The notes: generated by a model from the letters alone, not told the origin. A DNA stretch of 64,000 bases from an uncultured Poribacteria bacterium (GCA_951828515.1 OX639992.1:2768217-2832216), one strand, 5' to 3'; positions 17,619-27,136 are shown, numbered from the stretch's first letter. Translations and numbers: made by a program.

Positions 17619-19589
17619 ATGTCTAAAAATTTCTGCCTCGCAACGACACTGATGATTACTTTGCTTTTTATATTCGGCTGTAATCAGCAAGAGAAAGTTG
17701 AAACGGAGCGTCATGTCAGTGAAAAACGTGAAACAATACCAGAGGATACATTAGGCATGGATGAACACGCCGATCATGCACCAGCTGAAAAACTTGAAAC
17801 AACATCGGAGGAGAACACCCGAGGCATGGATGAACACGCGGGTCATCCAGAAATGGCGATGTCTACTGACGATGGAAAACAGATTCGTTTCTGGACTTGT
17901 GTTATGCATCCGACGGTCAAAATGTCGGAACCTGGCAGTTGTCCAGTTTGTAAGATGGATCTGATTCCTATTTACGAAGGGTCAGGACTGGAATTAACTG
18001 AGCAGCAGAAAGCACTGATTCCAGTGCGTACTGAACCTGTTGTCTTCCGCGAAGTTGAACGTGAAATCCGAACTGTCGGGGTTCTTGATTATAACGAGAC
18101 GCGTATGGCTTATGCTTCAACACGAATTTCAGGATGGATTGAGGACTTACACATTGATTTTACTGGGATCAAAGTGCGTAAAGGTGATGAACTTTTGTCT
18201 ATCTACAGCCCGGAATTAGTCACAGCACAAGAAGAGTATTTGACTGCACTTAAAAGTATTGAGGAACTTCGAAACACGGAATACGCCGAACTGCGTAGAT
18301 CGGTTGAACAGACCCTTGCCGCTGCGAAATCCAAACTTGAATTGTATGGATTGACCTTAAATCAGATTGAAGATATTCGCAACCGAGGAGAAGTCAGTAC
18401 GACCTTACCGCTCTTCGCACCGAGGGCTGGGACTGTGGTTCACATGAATGTCACGCAAGGTCAACACGTGAACAAGGGTATGAATCTTTACCACATTGCC
18501 GACCTTGATAGTTTATGGATTATGGCGGACGTTTACGAGTATGAACTGCCGTGGATTTACATGGGACAGGCGGTTGAAATTACGACGCAATCCATGCCAG
18601 GGTTAGCGTTTTCTGGCAAAGTCACCTATATTTATCCGTTCTTTGACACACAAACGCGGACGCAGAAGGTCCAAATAGAAGTCCCCAATCCGACCGGACG
18701 ACTCCGTCCAGGAATGTATGTGACCCTTAAAATAAAACCGACACTTGCAGAAATCTATACCCAAGGTGCCATCTCAAAAGCCCCGTATGCGTGTCCAATG
18801 CATCCATGGATTACGTCTGAACATCCCACTGAATGTGAGATATGTGGCATGGATCTGGAACCGACACATCCCGATGTCACTGCGTCTGAAGCGGAGCGGA
18901 AATGGGTCTGTCCGATGCATCCAGAGGAGCAGTCTGATGAGTTCGGTGAATGCTCTATCTGTGGTATGGATCTCGTTGAAAGAGCAGAGATGTCTACACC
19001 CACAGAGACGGCAGCATCTACTATGTGGGTCTGTCCGATGCATCCGGAAGAACAGTCTGATGAGTTTGGTGAGTGTTCCATCTGTGGTATGGATCTCGTT
19101 GAAAAACAGTCAACAACGGGTGCACATTCTCACGCACATCATTCCATGACCGCACCTACCCTTCGTGCAGATCAGCCCCCACTGATTTTCAAGTATGAGT
19201 GCCCTGACCATCTGGATGAATATGTGACCGTCCCAGGACTATGCCCACGTGATGGGAAGCCACTTATGATGACAGGTGAGGTCTTAACTGTCCCCAAGAG
19301 TGCGGTCATTGATACCGGTTTACGGAAGATCGTCTTCGTGGATCGCGGTGAATCCGGTTATGAACAAATTGAGGTTGAGGTGGGGCCCGAAGCTTGGGGA
19401 ACATCGGAAGACTCAGAAACCAAACGCCGATATTATCCTATTGTGAGTGGACTTACCCTTGGTGATATGGTTGTCACCCATGGCAACTTCCTAATAGATT
19501 CGCAGACCCAATTAACAGGCTCCGCGTCAGGTGCCTATGGTGGGGCGCTCGGTGATGAAGAATCAACCGCGCCTGTCCATCAACATTAA
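17619..19589 (+). CDS. CusB-like RND periplasmic adaptor with five heavy-metal-binding modules
   Basis: 656 residues, with AAAAGGAG upstream and a lipoprotein signal (FIFGC, Cys21). The adaptor core is at about 135-380: barrel-sandwich halves (STRISGWIEDLHIDFTGIKV; LFAPRAGTVVHMNVTQGQHV) and a beta-barrel with LRPGMYVTLKI. Family-typical HMBD motifs CPMHP...CxxCGMDL occur at about 92-117 (CVMHP...CPVCKMDL), 389-415, 429-454 and 470-495. A variant CPDHL...CPRDGKPL lies at 525-551. Modules two to five interrupt the usual junction between the barrel and the C-terminal membrane-proximal domain (about 555-630). Modules three and four are near-identical tandem duplicates. Likely hands Cu+/Ag+ to the CusA-like pump encoded next. 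Confidence 0.92.
   Translation: MSKNFCLATTLMITLLFIFGCNQQEKVETERHVSEKRETIPEDTLGMDEHADHAPAEKLETTSEENTRGMDEHAGHPEMAMSTDDGKQIRFWTCVMHPTVKMSEPGSCPVCKMDLIPIYEGSGLELTEQQKALIPVRTEPVVFREVEREIRTVGVLDYNETRMAYASTRISGWIEDLHIDFTGIKVRKGDELLSIYSPELVTAQEEYLTALKSIEELRNTEYAELRRSVEQTLAAAKSKLELYGLTLNQIEDIRNRGEVSTTLPLFAPRAGTVVHMNVTQGQHVNKGMNLYHIADLDSLWIMADVYEYELPWIYMGQAVEITTQSMPGLAFSGKVTYIYPFFDTQTRTQKVQIEVPNPTGRLRPGMYVTLKIKPTLAEIYTQGAISKAPYACPMHPWITSEHPTECEICGMDLEPTHPDVTASEAERKWVCPMHPEEQSDEFGECSICGMDLVERAEMSTPTETAASTMWVCPMHPEEQSDEFGECSICGMDLVEKQSTTGAHSHAHHSMTAPTLRADQPPLIFKYECPDHLDEYVTVPGLCPRDGKPLMMTGEVLTVPKSAVIDTGLRKIVFVDRGESGYEQIEVEVGPEAWGTSEDSETKRRYYPIVSGLTLGDMVVTHGNFLIDSQTQLTGSASGAYGGALGDEESTAPVHQH
18903..19106 (+). 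repeat. Tandem duplication of a metal-binding module inside cusB-like gene
   Basis: Two 81-bp coding blocks, 18903-18983 and 19026-19106, encode the same 27 residues starting WVCPMHPEEQSDEFGECSIC, with only synonymous-type differences. They are 123 bp apart start to start, an exact multiple of three. This is a recent in-frame duplication that raises the number of Cys/His metal ligands in the adaptor. Confidence 0.9.
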
Positions 19590-19591
19590 GG

Positions 19592-19705
19592 AGTCGTCAG
19601 TTGTCAGTACGGATTTTTTCAAAATCCTTTCAGTCATCAGATAAGAGACGTTGTCAAACGAAAATCTCTTAACCGATAACTGATAACCGACAACCGATAA
19701 CCACT
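19592..19705. repeat. GTTATCAGTTGTCGG-family repeat before cusA-like gene
   Basis: The adaptor-pump gap is almost entirely repeat: GTCGTCAGTTGTCAG on the left, and TTAACCGATAACTGATAACC followed by GACAACCGATAACC on the right, forming an imperfect long inverted repeat. It belongs to the same family as 14458-14550 and 62444-62470. The pump start codon lies 5 bp beyond it, with no clear Shine-Dalgarno sequence. Confidence 0.75.
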
Positions 19706-19709
19706 AAAA

Positions 19710-22700
19710 ATGATTAACCGAATTATTGAAATCTGTATGAAGAATCGCCTATTGGTATTAGTTATCTTTGTTTTTGTCACAATGGCGGGATGGTGGGCAT
19801 TGAACCAGACGCCAATTGATGCTATGCCGGACATCGGCGAAAACCAGGTTATTGTCTTCGCAGATTGGCCCGGACGAAGCCCTCGAGACATTGAAGATCA
19901 AGTTATCTATCCTTTGAGCATTACCATGCTCGGGATTCCCGATGTCAAAGATGTTCGCTCAACTTCAATGTTTAGTTTCGGCTACATTAATATAATCTTC
20001 GAGGATGATGTCGATTTCTATTGGGCTCGCACCCGTGTACTGGAGCGTATGAATCTTGCACAAAAAGATATGCCAGAAGGAGTTGTGCCGGTCCTCGGTC
20101 CCGATGCAACGGGTGTCGGACAGGTGTTTTGGTATACCGTTGAGAATGGGTATTATTGCCCCAATCATCCAACAGAACGCTATGCCGAGCCGGGCACCTG
20201 TCCCGAAGATGGAGAGACGCTTATTGCCTCCAATTTGGAGCTTCATGAGCTTCGGACGCTTCAAGACTGGACGGTTCGTTACTATCTCGCCTCTGCTGAT
20301 GGCGTTTCTGAAGTCGCTTCGGTCGGCGGATATGTTAAACAGTATCAGATTGACATCGATCCAAATACCTTATTAGCGTATAACGTGCCGTTATCAATGG
20401 TTTACAACGCTGTCCGAGGGAGCAATCTTGATGTTGGCGCGAAGGTTATTGAGGAAGGCGGGATGGAGTTTCTAATTCGGGGTTTGGGGTTTATCAAAAG
20501 CATCTCGGATATAGAAAATATTGTTGTCAAGGCACATAACGGTGTACCCATCTATGTCAAAAACCTTGGAACAGTCAGCGAAGGTCCCGATTTTCGGCGC
20601 GGTGCGTTAGACAAAGCAGGTATCCCGGCAACCGGCGGGGTCGTGCTAATGCGATACGGTGACAATCCGTTACGTGTGATTGAGAACGTCAAGGCGAAAA
20701 TAGCGGAGCTCGCGCCTGGGCTTCCACCGGGAGTTCGAATCGTCTCGTTCTATGATCGGAGCCATCTCATTCACCGCGCAACGGACACACTGAAGGAAAC
20801 GCTGACGGAGGAAATCATCGTCGCGGCGGTCATTATCCTGCTTTTCTTGGGTCAAGTTTCAAGTAGCCTGATAATAGCACTTGTCTTACCGATGGGGGTT
20901 CTGCTTTCGTTTGTGGGCATGCGGATTATTGGTTTACCGTCGAACATCATGTCGATGGGCGGCATCGCCATCGCGATTGGGGTGATGGTGGATGCCGGTA
21001 TTGTCATGACAGAAAATATCACGCGACATTTACAGGAACCGCATCCAGGTGAAAGCAAACTTCAGGTTGTAACCCGTGCCGCTAAAGAGGTGGGACCCCC
21101 TATCTTCTTTGCAATGCTCATCGTTATCGTCGCCTTCATACCTGTCTTTTCTCTCACCGGTCAAGCAGGTAAACTCTTCAAACCGCTTGCCTATACAAAA
21201 ACTTTCGCTATGCTTGGTGCAGCCCTCATAGCGATTAGTCTGGTGCCAGTTTTAGCGTCATTTCTACTTGCAGACCCAACCCGTACCCGAACGGGTATGG
21301 TTTCCAAACGAATAGCACAATTCTTCGCGCTACTCAGCTTGCCTCTAAGAAAATTAGCCGATGGGATTACATGGGTACTCAAAACCGGTTATCGTCCGAT
21401 TATTCGGTTGGCTGTCAAAAATATTTGGACGAAGCTCGCTGTTGTTTTCTTGGCGATGCTTATTTTTATCGCAAGCATACCGCTGACCCCTTTCTATAAG
21501 AATATTGGGCAGGAATTCATGCCGCCACTTAACGAAGGGGCACTACTGTTTATGCCGGTGCTGCTTCCGGGTGCCTCAATTACGCAAGCAAAAGATGTGA
21601 TGGCGAAGCAAGATTTGATTATGAATCGATTTCCAGAGGTTTCACTTGTCGTAGGAAAATTGGGACGAGCGACAACAGCCACCGATCCTGCCCCAATTGG
21701 TATGTTTGAAACTATTGTCAATATAGTTGACCCAGTGGAGTGGCCCCGACGAGCGGTTAAACGCAATTCAACGGAGGAGCTTGTGTCCGATCTCGTCCAA
21801 CGCTTAAAACGCGCAGGGCTGATAAGCGAGGAACATGCAAGCCATATCAATACCGATTTTCTGGCGGACATCGTCGCAGCGACCATAAAACGGTTTGATA
21901 CCTTAGCAACAACATATCACAATTCTTATTTGTCAGTTGACGAGCGCGAACAATTGTATCGCATCTGGTTATTACGAATCCTTTTAGAAGAACTCCTCGC
22001 TGAAAAGCGGATGGGCGGGATGGGATTGGAACACGTTAAAATAGGTGAATCTGAGACTGAGGCGAAACTTCATCAGATCGCCGAAGAGATTGAGCCTATC
22101 CTCAAGCATAAGACTTATTTCCGGACCAAGAACCGCAGCGAACTCATTGCCGAACTGACGGAGGCTACCCGAATGCCGGGGGTTTCACCAATTATGACGC
22201 AGCCCATACGTAATCGCGTTGATATGCTCGCAACTGGTATACAAACCCCAATCGGAATTAAGGTGTTCGGTAAAGACCTTGCCAAAATTGAGGAGATTGC
22301 GGTCCGCATTGAGCAGGAACTCCTCAAACTTGAGGGCGCACGGGGTCCCTATGCCGAGCGCATTGGAAATAAGCCGTATCTTGAATTTCACATCGATCGA
22401 GAGGAAGCCGCTCGCTACGGCATCCAAATCCGGGCGGTGCAGCAAATTATCATGACTGCGATCGGTGGTATGAATTTGACGCATACTGTTGAAGGGCGGG
22501 AGCGATTTCCGATTCGTATCCGTTACATGAGAGAATTGCGGGATAATATTGAAGCACTTAAGCGGGTCCTCGTGCCGTCACCAAAAGGACTACATATTCC
22601 ACTTGAGCAACTCGTAAAAATCGAAAGGCGGCCCGGTCCCGCGAAGATCGCAAGCGAAAATACACTCCTTTTTTCCCGAGTTTTTTGTGATGTGGATGTT

Positions 22701-23378
22701 GATACTATTGGATTGGTTGACTTTGTCACATTCGCCCAAAAAACGCTTGACGAGAAAATTAAGCCAACCTTGCCGCAAGGCTATTTCTACGCTTTTAGTG
22801 GGCAGTACGAGGCTGAGCTTGAAGCTCGAGATCGGTTAGCAATCGTCGTACCAGTGTGTATCGCCCTCATCTTCATGTTGCTATACCTCCAGTTCAAGTC
22901 GCCTTCTGCGATGTTTTCAATTTTCCTTGCGATTCCTTTTGCATTCATCGGAGGCATGTGGATGCAGTGGTTGATGGCGTACGTGCCAGAGGCACTCGGC
23001 GGCGGTTACGCCATTAAATACAGTACAGCGGTGTGGGTGGGATATATAGCCTTATTTGGCATAGCTGTCGAAGATGGAATCGTCTTAATTGAATACTTAC
23101 TGGAACGCGTCCGGGGTGGCGAGCCTATTGACGAAGCGGTGATTAATGCTGGCTTGTTGCGCGTCCGACCTATTATCATGACCACAGCAACCACAATCTT
23201 GGCGTTATTACCAATCATGTTAGCAGAAATCAGTACTACGACTGGCGCGGAATTGATGAAACCTATCGCGGTCCCTACCTTCGGCGGAATGGTCTCGGCA
23301 ACGGTGGCTAACCTTATTTTGGCACCTGTGTTATTTTCCCTCTTCTATCCTATTGAGCATTGGATTCGCCAACGGTAG
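19710..23378 (+). CDS. CusA/CzcA-family heavy-metal RND efflux pump
   Basis: 1222 residues, slightly longer than the usual 1020-1060. A typical start (MINRIIEICMKNRLLVLVIF) leads into twelve predicted membrane helices in two halves. Heavy-metal RND signatures are the TM4 motif GGIAIAIGVMVDAGIVMTEN (about 415) and the late GIAVEDGIVLIEYLLERVR. In the first porter domain, where relatives run directly from GQVFWYTVE to LRTLQDW, about 30 extra residues (147-178) carry YYCPNHP...AEPGTCPEDGETL, an HMBD-like zinc-ribbon word resembling the fifth module of the adaptor. Additional length lies in the second periplasmic half (about 690-800). It exports Cu+/Ag+ or a similar cation using the proton gradient through the TolC duct. 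Confidence 0.93.
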   Translation: MINRIIEICMKNRLLVLVIFVFVTMAGWWALNQTPIDAMPDIGENQVIVFADWPGRSPRDIEDQVIYPLSITMLGIPDVKDVRSTSMFSFGYINIIFEDDVDFYWARTRVLERMNLAQKDMPEGVVPVLGPDATGVGQVFWYTVENGYYCPNHPTERYAEPGTCPEDGETLIASNLELHELRTLQDWTVRYYLASADGVSEVASVGGYVKQYQIDIDPNTLLAYNVPLSMVYNAVRGSNLDVGAKVIEEGGMEFLIRGLGFIKSISDIENIVVKAHNGVPIYVKNLGTVSEGPDFRRGALDKAGIPATGGVVLMRYGDNPLRVIENVKAKIAELAPGLPPGVRIVSFYDRSHLIHRATDTLKETLTEEIIVAAVIILLFLGQVSSSLIIALVLPMGVLLSFVGMRIIGLPSNIMSMGGIAIAIGVMVDAGIVMTENITRHLQEPHPGESKLQVVTRAAKEVGPPIFFAMLIVIVAFIPVFSLTGQAGKLFKPLAYTKTFAMLGAALIAISLVPVLASFLLADPTRTRTGMVSKRIAQFFALLSLPLRKLADGITWVLKTGYRPIIRLAVKNIWTKLAVVFLAMLIFIASIPLTPFYKNIGQEFMPPLNEGALLFMPVLLPGASITQAKDVMAKQDLIMNRFPEVSLVVGKLGRATTATDPAPIGMFETIVNIVDPVEWPRRAVKRNSTEELVSDLVQRLKRAGLISEEHASHINTDFLADIVAATIKRFDTLATTYHNSYLSVDEREQLYRIWLLRILLEELLAEKRMGGMGLEHVKIGESETEAKLHQIAEEIEPILKHKTYFRTKNRSELIAELTEATRMPGVSPIMTQPIRNRVDMLATGIQTPIGIKVFGKDLAKIEEIAVRIEQELLKLEGARGPYAERIGNKPYLEFHIDREEAARYGIQIRAVQQIIMTAIGGMNLTHTVEGRERFPIRIRYMRELRDNIEALKRVLVPSPKGLHIPLEQLVKIERRPGPAKIASENTLLFSRVFCDVDVDTIGLVDFVTFAQKTLDEKIKPTLPQGYFYAFSGQYEAELEARDRLAIVVPVCIALIFMLLYLQFKSPSAMFSIFLAIPFAFIGGMWMQWLMAYVPEALGGGYAIKYSTAVWVGYIALFGIAVEDGIVLIEYLLERVRGGEPIDEAVINAGLLRVRPIIMTTATTILALLPIMLAEISTTTGAELMKPIAVPTFGGMVSATVANLILAPVLFSLFYPIEHWIRQR

Positions 23379-23420
23379 AGGAGATACATAAGCAATATTA
23401 AGAAATCAATATCAGGTTTT

Positions 23421-23503
23421 GAGGAAGGGTGGAAGCAGTGGAAGGCTGGAAGAAACCGCGTATCCGCTATTTTCCAAACTTCCATGCTTCCAAACTTCCA
23501 ACC
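23421..23503. repeat. GGAAGG/CCTTCC inverted repeat
   Basis: A purine-rich left arm (GGAAGGGTGGAAGCAGTGGAAGG) and a pyrimidine-rich right arm (TTCCAAACTTCCATGC, then TTCCAAACTTCCAACC) form a long imperfect palindrome. Similar elements occur at 29456-29518 and 60913-61016. A reading frame runs through it, but it joins the next gene's frame only by chance. Confidence 0.7.
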
Positions 23504-23577
23504 AATTTTGGAATCAAAAACACAATTTCAATATTGAAACTTGCTTAAGGATTATTTTTTTCAGCATTGGAGGTATC

Positions 23578-24192
23578 ATGAAACTTCTGACTACATTCAG
23601 CATCTACATATTTGTCGGTCTTATGGGGTTACCAACTGTCGGTACTGCACTTGAACTTGAAAAATACTTACATGTTGCCAAAGGGGCGGTCGTAAGCACG
23701 GGGCGTGGATTGGCGTTCACTGATGATGAACTGGAGACCGCACGTACTGAAGAATTCTCAATAGGATATCAGTTGACATCCGCACTTCAGTTCTCAGTCC
23801 CATTCAGTAGTTACGTCGTGGATACTCGCGGCGGCAACGCGGATGTCTTACCCTTCGGGACGTTGGGTGTTGAAACTGTTGGTATGATGTTGACGCTCGG
23901 TGGACGTGGGAAATGGGCACCCTTTATTGGACTCGGATCAAATTTCTATGCCTTTACTGAACAGTTCTCCGCACCAGCGAATATTCAGAATACTTTTGGT
24001 GCGGAAGCGTCTACTGGACTCAACATAAGACTGATTGACAGTATCTTTGGAGTGGCGCAATTGAACGGATCACTCGGCTATCAGTTCAGTTTTTTGAGAC
24101 CGAAAGTGAGTGTTCCTACCAGACCAGACGTTGAAGTGTTGTGGTTAAACCGCCATAGCGTCACTTTTCGTTTAGAAGTCTTAGGGTTGTAG
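23578..24192 (+). CDS. Secreted outer-membrane beta-barrel-like protein
   Basis: 204 residues from ATG 23578, with TTGGAGG 6 nt upstream; a longer in-frame start at 23419 would translate repeat DNA. Signal peptide 1-23 ends at TALELEKY. The mature protein alternates short strands (LGGRGKWAPFIGLGSNFYAF; GYQFSFLRPKVSV) and ends VTFRLEVLGL, similar to small OmpA/OmpW-like 8-stranded barrels. It follows the CusA-like pump by 200 bp and could be part of the metal-stress response, but there is no direct sign of this. Confidence 0.65.
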   Translation: MKLLTTFSIYIFVGLMGLPTVGTALELEKYLHVAKGAVVSTGRGLAFTDDELETARTEEFSIGYQLTSALQFSVPFSSYVVDTRGGNADVLPFGTLGVETVGMMLTLGGRGKWAPFIGLGSNFYAFTEQFSAPANIQNTFGAEASTGLNIRLIDSIFGVAQLNGSLGYQFSFLRPKVSVPTRPDVEVLWLNRHSVTFRLEVLGL

Positions 24193-24438
24193 ACGAGCGG
24201 ATCAGGTTGTCCGCAAGCTGTTTTGAATGCGGAGTCACAGTAAAAGTCTTTATAAAAAAAACGATTTCTGATAAACTTACGGCGTAAATAAAAACTCGTA
24301 AAAAAACGTTCAAACCCCGGCGTTGGAATTAACCAAACATCGTTGTGGAACGAAATTAGGTTTCCTTAAATGGCATAATTTGTCTTTGCTTTACATTTGG
24401 AACAATACCCTGATTCCCATAGTTAAAGGAGATTATAG

Positions 24439-25419
24439 ATGTTTTTCAAAATCCATCGCTACCCTCGAACAGGTATTCTGTTGGCACTTGTTCTTTTGAT
24501 ACTGAGCACATCGTTACTCAGCAACGCTCGTGAAACAGAGTCATCCGATCAAAAATTGGCGGAAACCATCTTCCCAAAAGCCAAAAAATTTGTTCAACGA
24601 AATCCTGTCCTCGCGCCAAATAAGATAGTTTCTATTGAGAAGGAACTCGGTGTTAGGCTTCGAGCGGAAGACCTGAAACCGACTTTCCACATTCCGATTA
24701 GCGATGGAAAGAAGCCGATGGGTTTGGTGTTGTTTACTGATGCAGAGGGACCGCACGGCGTTATTAAAGGTGCCGTTGGACTGGATATGAGAGGGAAGGT
24801 CATAATAGTGGAAATCTATGAACATGAGGCGTCAGACGCTATTGCAGCGGAAGGATTTCTCAAGCAGTTCATCGGTATGGGCAGAGACGATGCTTTCAAG
24901 GTGGGAGTGGATATCGAAGTTATCAACGGGCATGAAGATGCTGCAAACGCGGTCGCTCTGATTCCAAAGAAGACGTTGGTTATGAGTTATGCTCTCTTTC
25001 TGAAACAAGAATCGAAGCCTGATGCCGAAAAAGCACCGGAGCCTGATATTCCAGAGGAAGATATGCCTGAAGTTGACGATCTCAAAGCACTTATGGCATT
25101 GATGATAGATGACTATTTTGTTGTCGTTGACTACTTTGATGATAAAGAGAGCAAAGAGAAAGCCATTGAGGCGGTGAAACGACTCGTTAGATATGCCGAG
25201 AGCATCTCAAGCTTCGAGCCACCCAAGAACACAGATCAGACTGAGGAGTATGTCTACTTGCAAGACAAGTTTAGCGGTACCCTCCTTGAATTTGCTGAGG
25301 CACTTGAAAGGGAAGGTATTTCTGACGGAACGCGCGAGCAGTGGGACGGTATTGTTGAATTAGTCAATCAAGCACACCTCCGGTTTAGCGAGGAAGAAAT
25401 TGACTTGGACACATATTAG
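24439..25419 (+). CDS. Secreted FMN-binding-domain-like protein
   Basis: 326 residues with AAAGGAG upstream and a signal/anchor segment (about 12-29). Residues 60-185 resemble the FMN_bind fold of RnfG/NqrC (GVIKGAVGLDMRGKVIIVEI, then an E..GFLKQF helix). The S/T-G-A-T flavinylation signature expected near EVINGHEDAANAV is absent, so covalent FMN is doubtful. A Pro/Glu-rich linker (about 198-213) leads to a C-terminal four-helix segment of about 100 residues with no haem ligands apparent. The gene precedes a double-VWA protein in the same orientation. Confidence 0.55.
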   Translation: MFFKIHRYPRTGILLALVLLILSTSLLSNARETESSDQKLAETIFPKAKKFVQRNPVLAPNKIVSIEKELGVRLRAEDLKPTFHIPISDGKKPMGLVLFTDAEGPHGVIKGAVGLDMRGKVIIVEIYEHEASDAIAAEGFLKQFIGMGRDDAFKVGVDIEVINGHEDAANAVALIPKKTLVMSYALFLKQESKPDAEKAPEPDIPEEDMPEVDDLKALMALMIDDYFVVVDYFDDKESKEKAIEAVKRLVRYAESISSFEPPKNTDQTEEYVYLQDKFSGTLLEFAEALEREGISDGTREQWDGIVELVNQAHLRFSEEEIDLDTY

Positions 25420-25464
25420 CTGCGAGTGCCGCAGCATCTAATTGAATTTTAATTCGGAGATGAT

Positions 25465-26892
25465 ATGGCTTTTGTTAAGCAAGGTTTAGTTTGCAAGTCG
25501 GGCCAAAAGCGTTGGATATACTGTTTACTCGCAATAGGCATATTGGCATCCACATTGCAAGCATCAGCACAGGTGCGTCCGCCTCGACGGAAACACAGGA
25601 TCATGGTAGATCCGAGGGCGAAGAAGGAAAAACCTCTCAAAGCGGATATTGGCGCAAGCCTCAAGGACATCGCAAAACGCGCAACACAACATGCTCAGAA
25701 TCCAAAGGTAGATGTAGTATTCGTCGTGGACGGTAGCAGACAGATGGCACGACATATCGCCGACCTTGAAAATAGGCTCATTGACATGCTCACCGTTATG
25801 GAGGCGAAAACGATGGACTACAGATTTGCATTGGTGAGCTTTCATTCGGTATACGGAGAACCACGCGTCAATTTCCATCAATGGACATTTGACTACCTCA
25901 GCATTGAAAGTGCTTTCGAGGATATGCGAGTCGAATCCGGAAACAACGTTGAATCTGGATATGGACTCGACGCTGTGGTAAAAGGCTTGAACGAGTTGGA
26001 ATTCCGAGAAGACGCAATAACACAGTTCGTTGTGGTAGCCAACTCTCGGATGCGCACTTCATGGACAGAAGCACAGGCAAAAAGTAAAATTAGCGGACAG
26101 ATTATCGACCTTTGTCGAAGAAACGACGTGCAACTCAACTTTGTCGGTATTAGCGAAAAGATTCAAGCGGAACTGACGGATGAAACGAACGGTATGTGGT
26201 ACCCAATCGATTCAAACCAGCGACGGATGGATGGGCAACGTATTCGGAGCGGTGGAACGATTGTCGACAAAGCACTCCTCAGGATTGATGGCTTGTTTAA
26301 ACGCATTGCCGAGAATCTGGTTGCGAGTAACCCCGGTAAAGTAGACGTTGTGTTCGTCTTTGATTACAGTTTGAGTATGCAAACCAAGACGGATCCCGCA
26401 TGCGACGGTTTGGATCTCATGGTCTCTGTTTTCAACGCGGCCGGATTAGATTACCGATTTGGGATGATCCGGTTTTGGGCGGCAGTCGGCGGCGGCGAGA
26501 GTACTGTTGTTATAACCAAGCCCCCATTGGAAGCAGAGCAGGTGAAGTCGCTATTTCGCCTCCCAAAAAACGGCGATGAGCATCTATTGGATGCCATCAT
26601 TGAAGGAGTGCCAAAACTCCGCACCGAAGAAGGACGCAATCTTGTCCTCATCATCGTCACAGATGAACCAACGAGCAAACGATCAGAAAAAGGGTATACC
26701 GCGGGCAAAGCAATTTCAGTATGTCGAGGTGCGTTTGCTCAGGTTTACGTCATCGGCGGGGTTACCTCCATGCGAAGCAACTCCATCGGAGATAATTTTC
26801 AACGGCAGGTCGCTCAGGTAACCAAAGGTGAACACTATATTATGCCGGGGGCATTGGCAAGGCAGGGCATTGGAGCTGATGAACGGCGGTAG
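25465..26892 (+). CDS. Secreted protein with two von Willebrand factor A domains
   Basis: 475 residues with a signal peptide (about 12-35). The first VWA domain begins VDVVFVVDGSRQM (about 88), where the MIDAS DxSxS is degenerate. The second begins VDVVFVFDYSLSM (about 294) with an intact DxSxS. Each has a mid-domain hydrophobic strand (FVVVANSRMRTSW; LVLIIVTDEPTSK). Duplicated VWA proteins mediate metal-dependent protein contacts at the cell surface or periplasm. The two genes upstream, also secreted, may form a set. The TnpB element is inserted about 40 bp after its stop. Confidence 0.85.
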   Translation: MAFVKQGLVCKSGQKRWIYCLLAIGILASTLQASAQVRPPRRKHRIMVDPRAKKEKPLKADIGASLKDIAKRATQHAQNPKVDVVFVVDGSRQMARHIADLENRLIDMLTVMEAKTMDYRFALVSFHSVYGEPRVNFHQWTFDYLSIESAFEDMRVESGNNVESGYGLDAVVKGLNELEFREDAITQFVVVANSRMRTSWTEAQAKSKISGQIIDLCRRNDVQLNFVGISEKIQAELTDETNGMWYPIDSNQRRMDGQRIRSGGTIVDKALLRIDGLFKRIAENLVASNPGKVDVVFVFDYSLSMQTKTDPACDGLDLMVSVFNAAGLDYRFGMIRFWAAVGGGESTVVITKPPLEAEQVKSLFRLPKNGDEHLLDAIIEGVPKLRTEEGRNLVLIIVTDEPTSKRSEKGYTAGKAISVCRGAFAQVYVIGGVTSMRSNSIGDNFQRQVAQVTKGEHYIMPGALARQGIGADERR

Positions 26893-27010
26893 TACCGTTT
26901 CTCTTTGTCCTCAGATTTTGCTTATCGTATTTCGGTGTCAAAACCCCTGAATTCATTCGGGGGATGTAGACACCGCCCTCTTGGAAAGGACCAAACCGTT
27001 GATTTTTTCC

Positions 27011-27040
27011 TTGACGTTTGGTCCAAAATTGTGGTATAAT
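27011..27040 (+). promoter_or_regulatory. Promoter of tnpB
   Basis: TTGACG (27011-27016) and consensus TATAAT (27035-27040) with 18-bp spacing, 97 bp before the tnpB ATG and inside the element's left end. It is one of the strongest promoter matches in the window. Confidence 0.75.
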
Positions 27041-27044
27041 TAAA

Positions 27045-27126
27045 GTATCAGGTTGGCAGACATATCAAGGCTTGCTTCTCGGCAAGTTGTCTGCCTCCCA
27101 CTTGATAGGGGATAAACACCTGATAC
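27045..27126 (+). promoter_or_regulatory. Structured tnpB leader with possible pseudoknot
   Basis: Immediately after the promoter, GTATCAGGT (27045-27053) pairs perfectly with ACCTGATAC (27118-27126). Inside, GGCAGACA (27055-27062) pairs with TGTCTGCC (27088-27095), with a further CTTGC/GCAAG stem (27071-27075, 27082-27086). ATCAAG (27064-27069) can pair with CTTGAT (27101-27106), crossing the second stem as an H-type pseudoknot. The structure ends 10 nt before the start codon, which has no clear Shine-Dalgarno. A translation-control element or cis-acting transposon RNA is plausible. Confidence 0.6.
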
Positions 27127-27136
27127 CTGACAGTCC

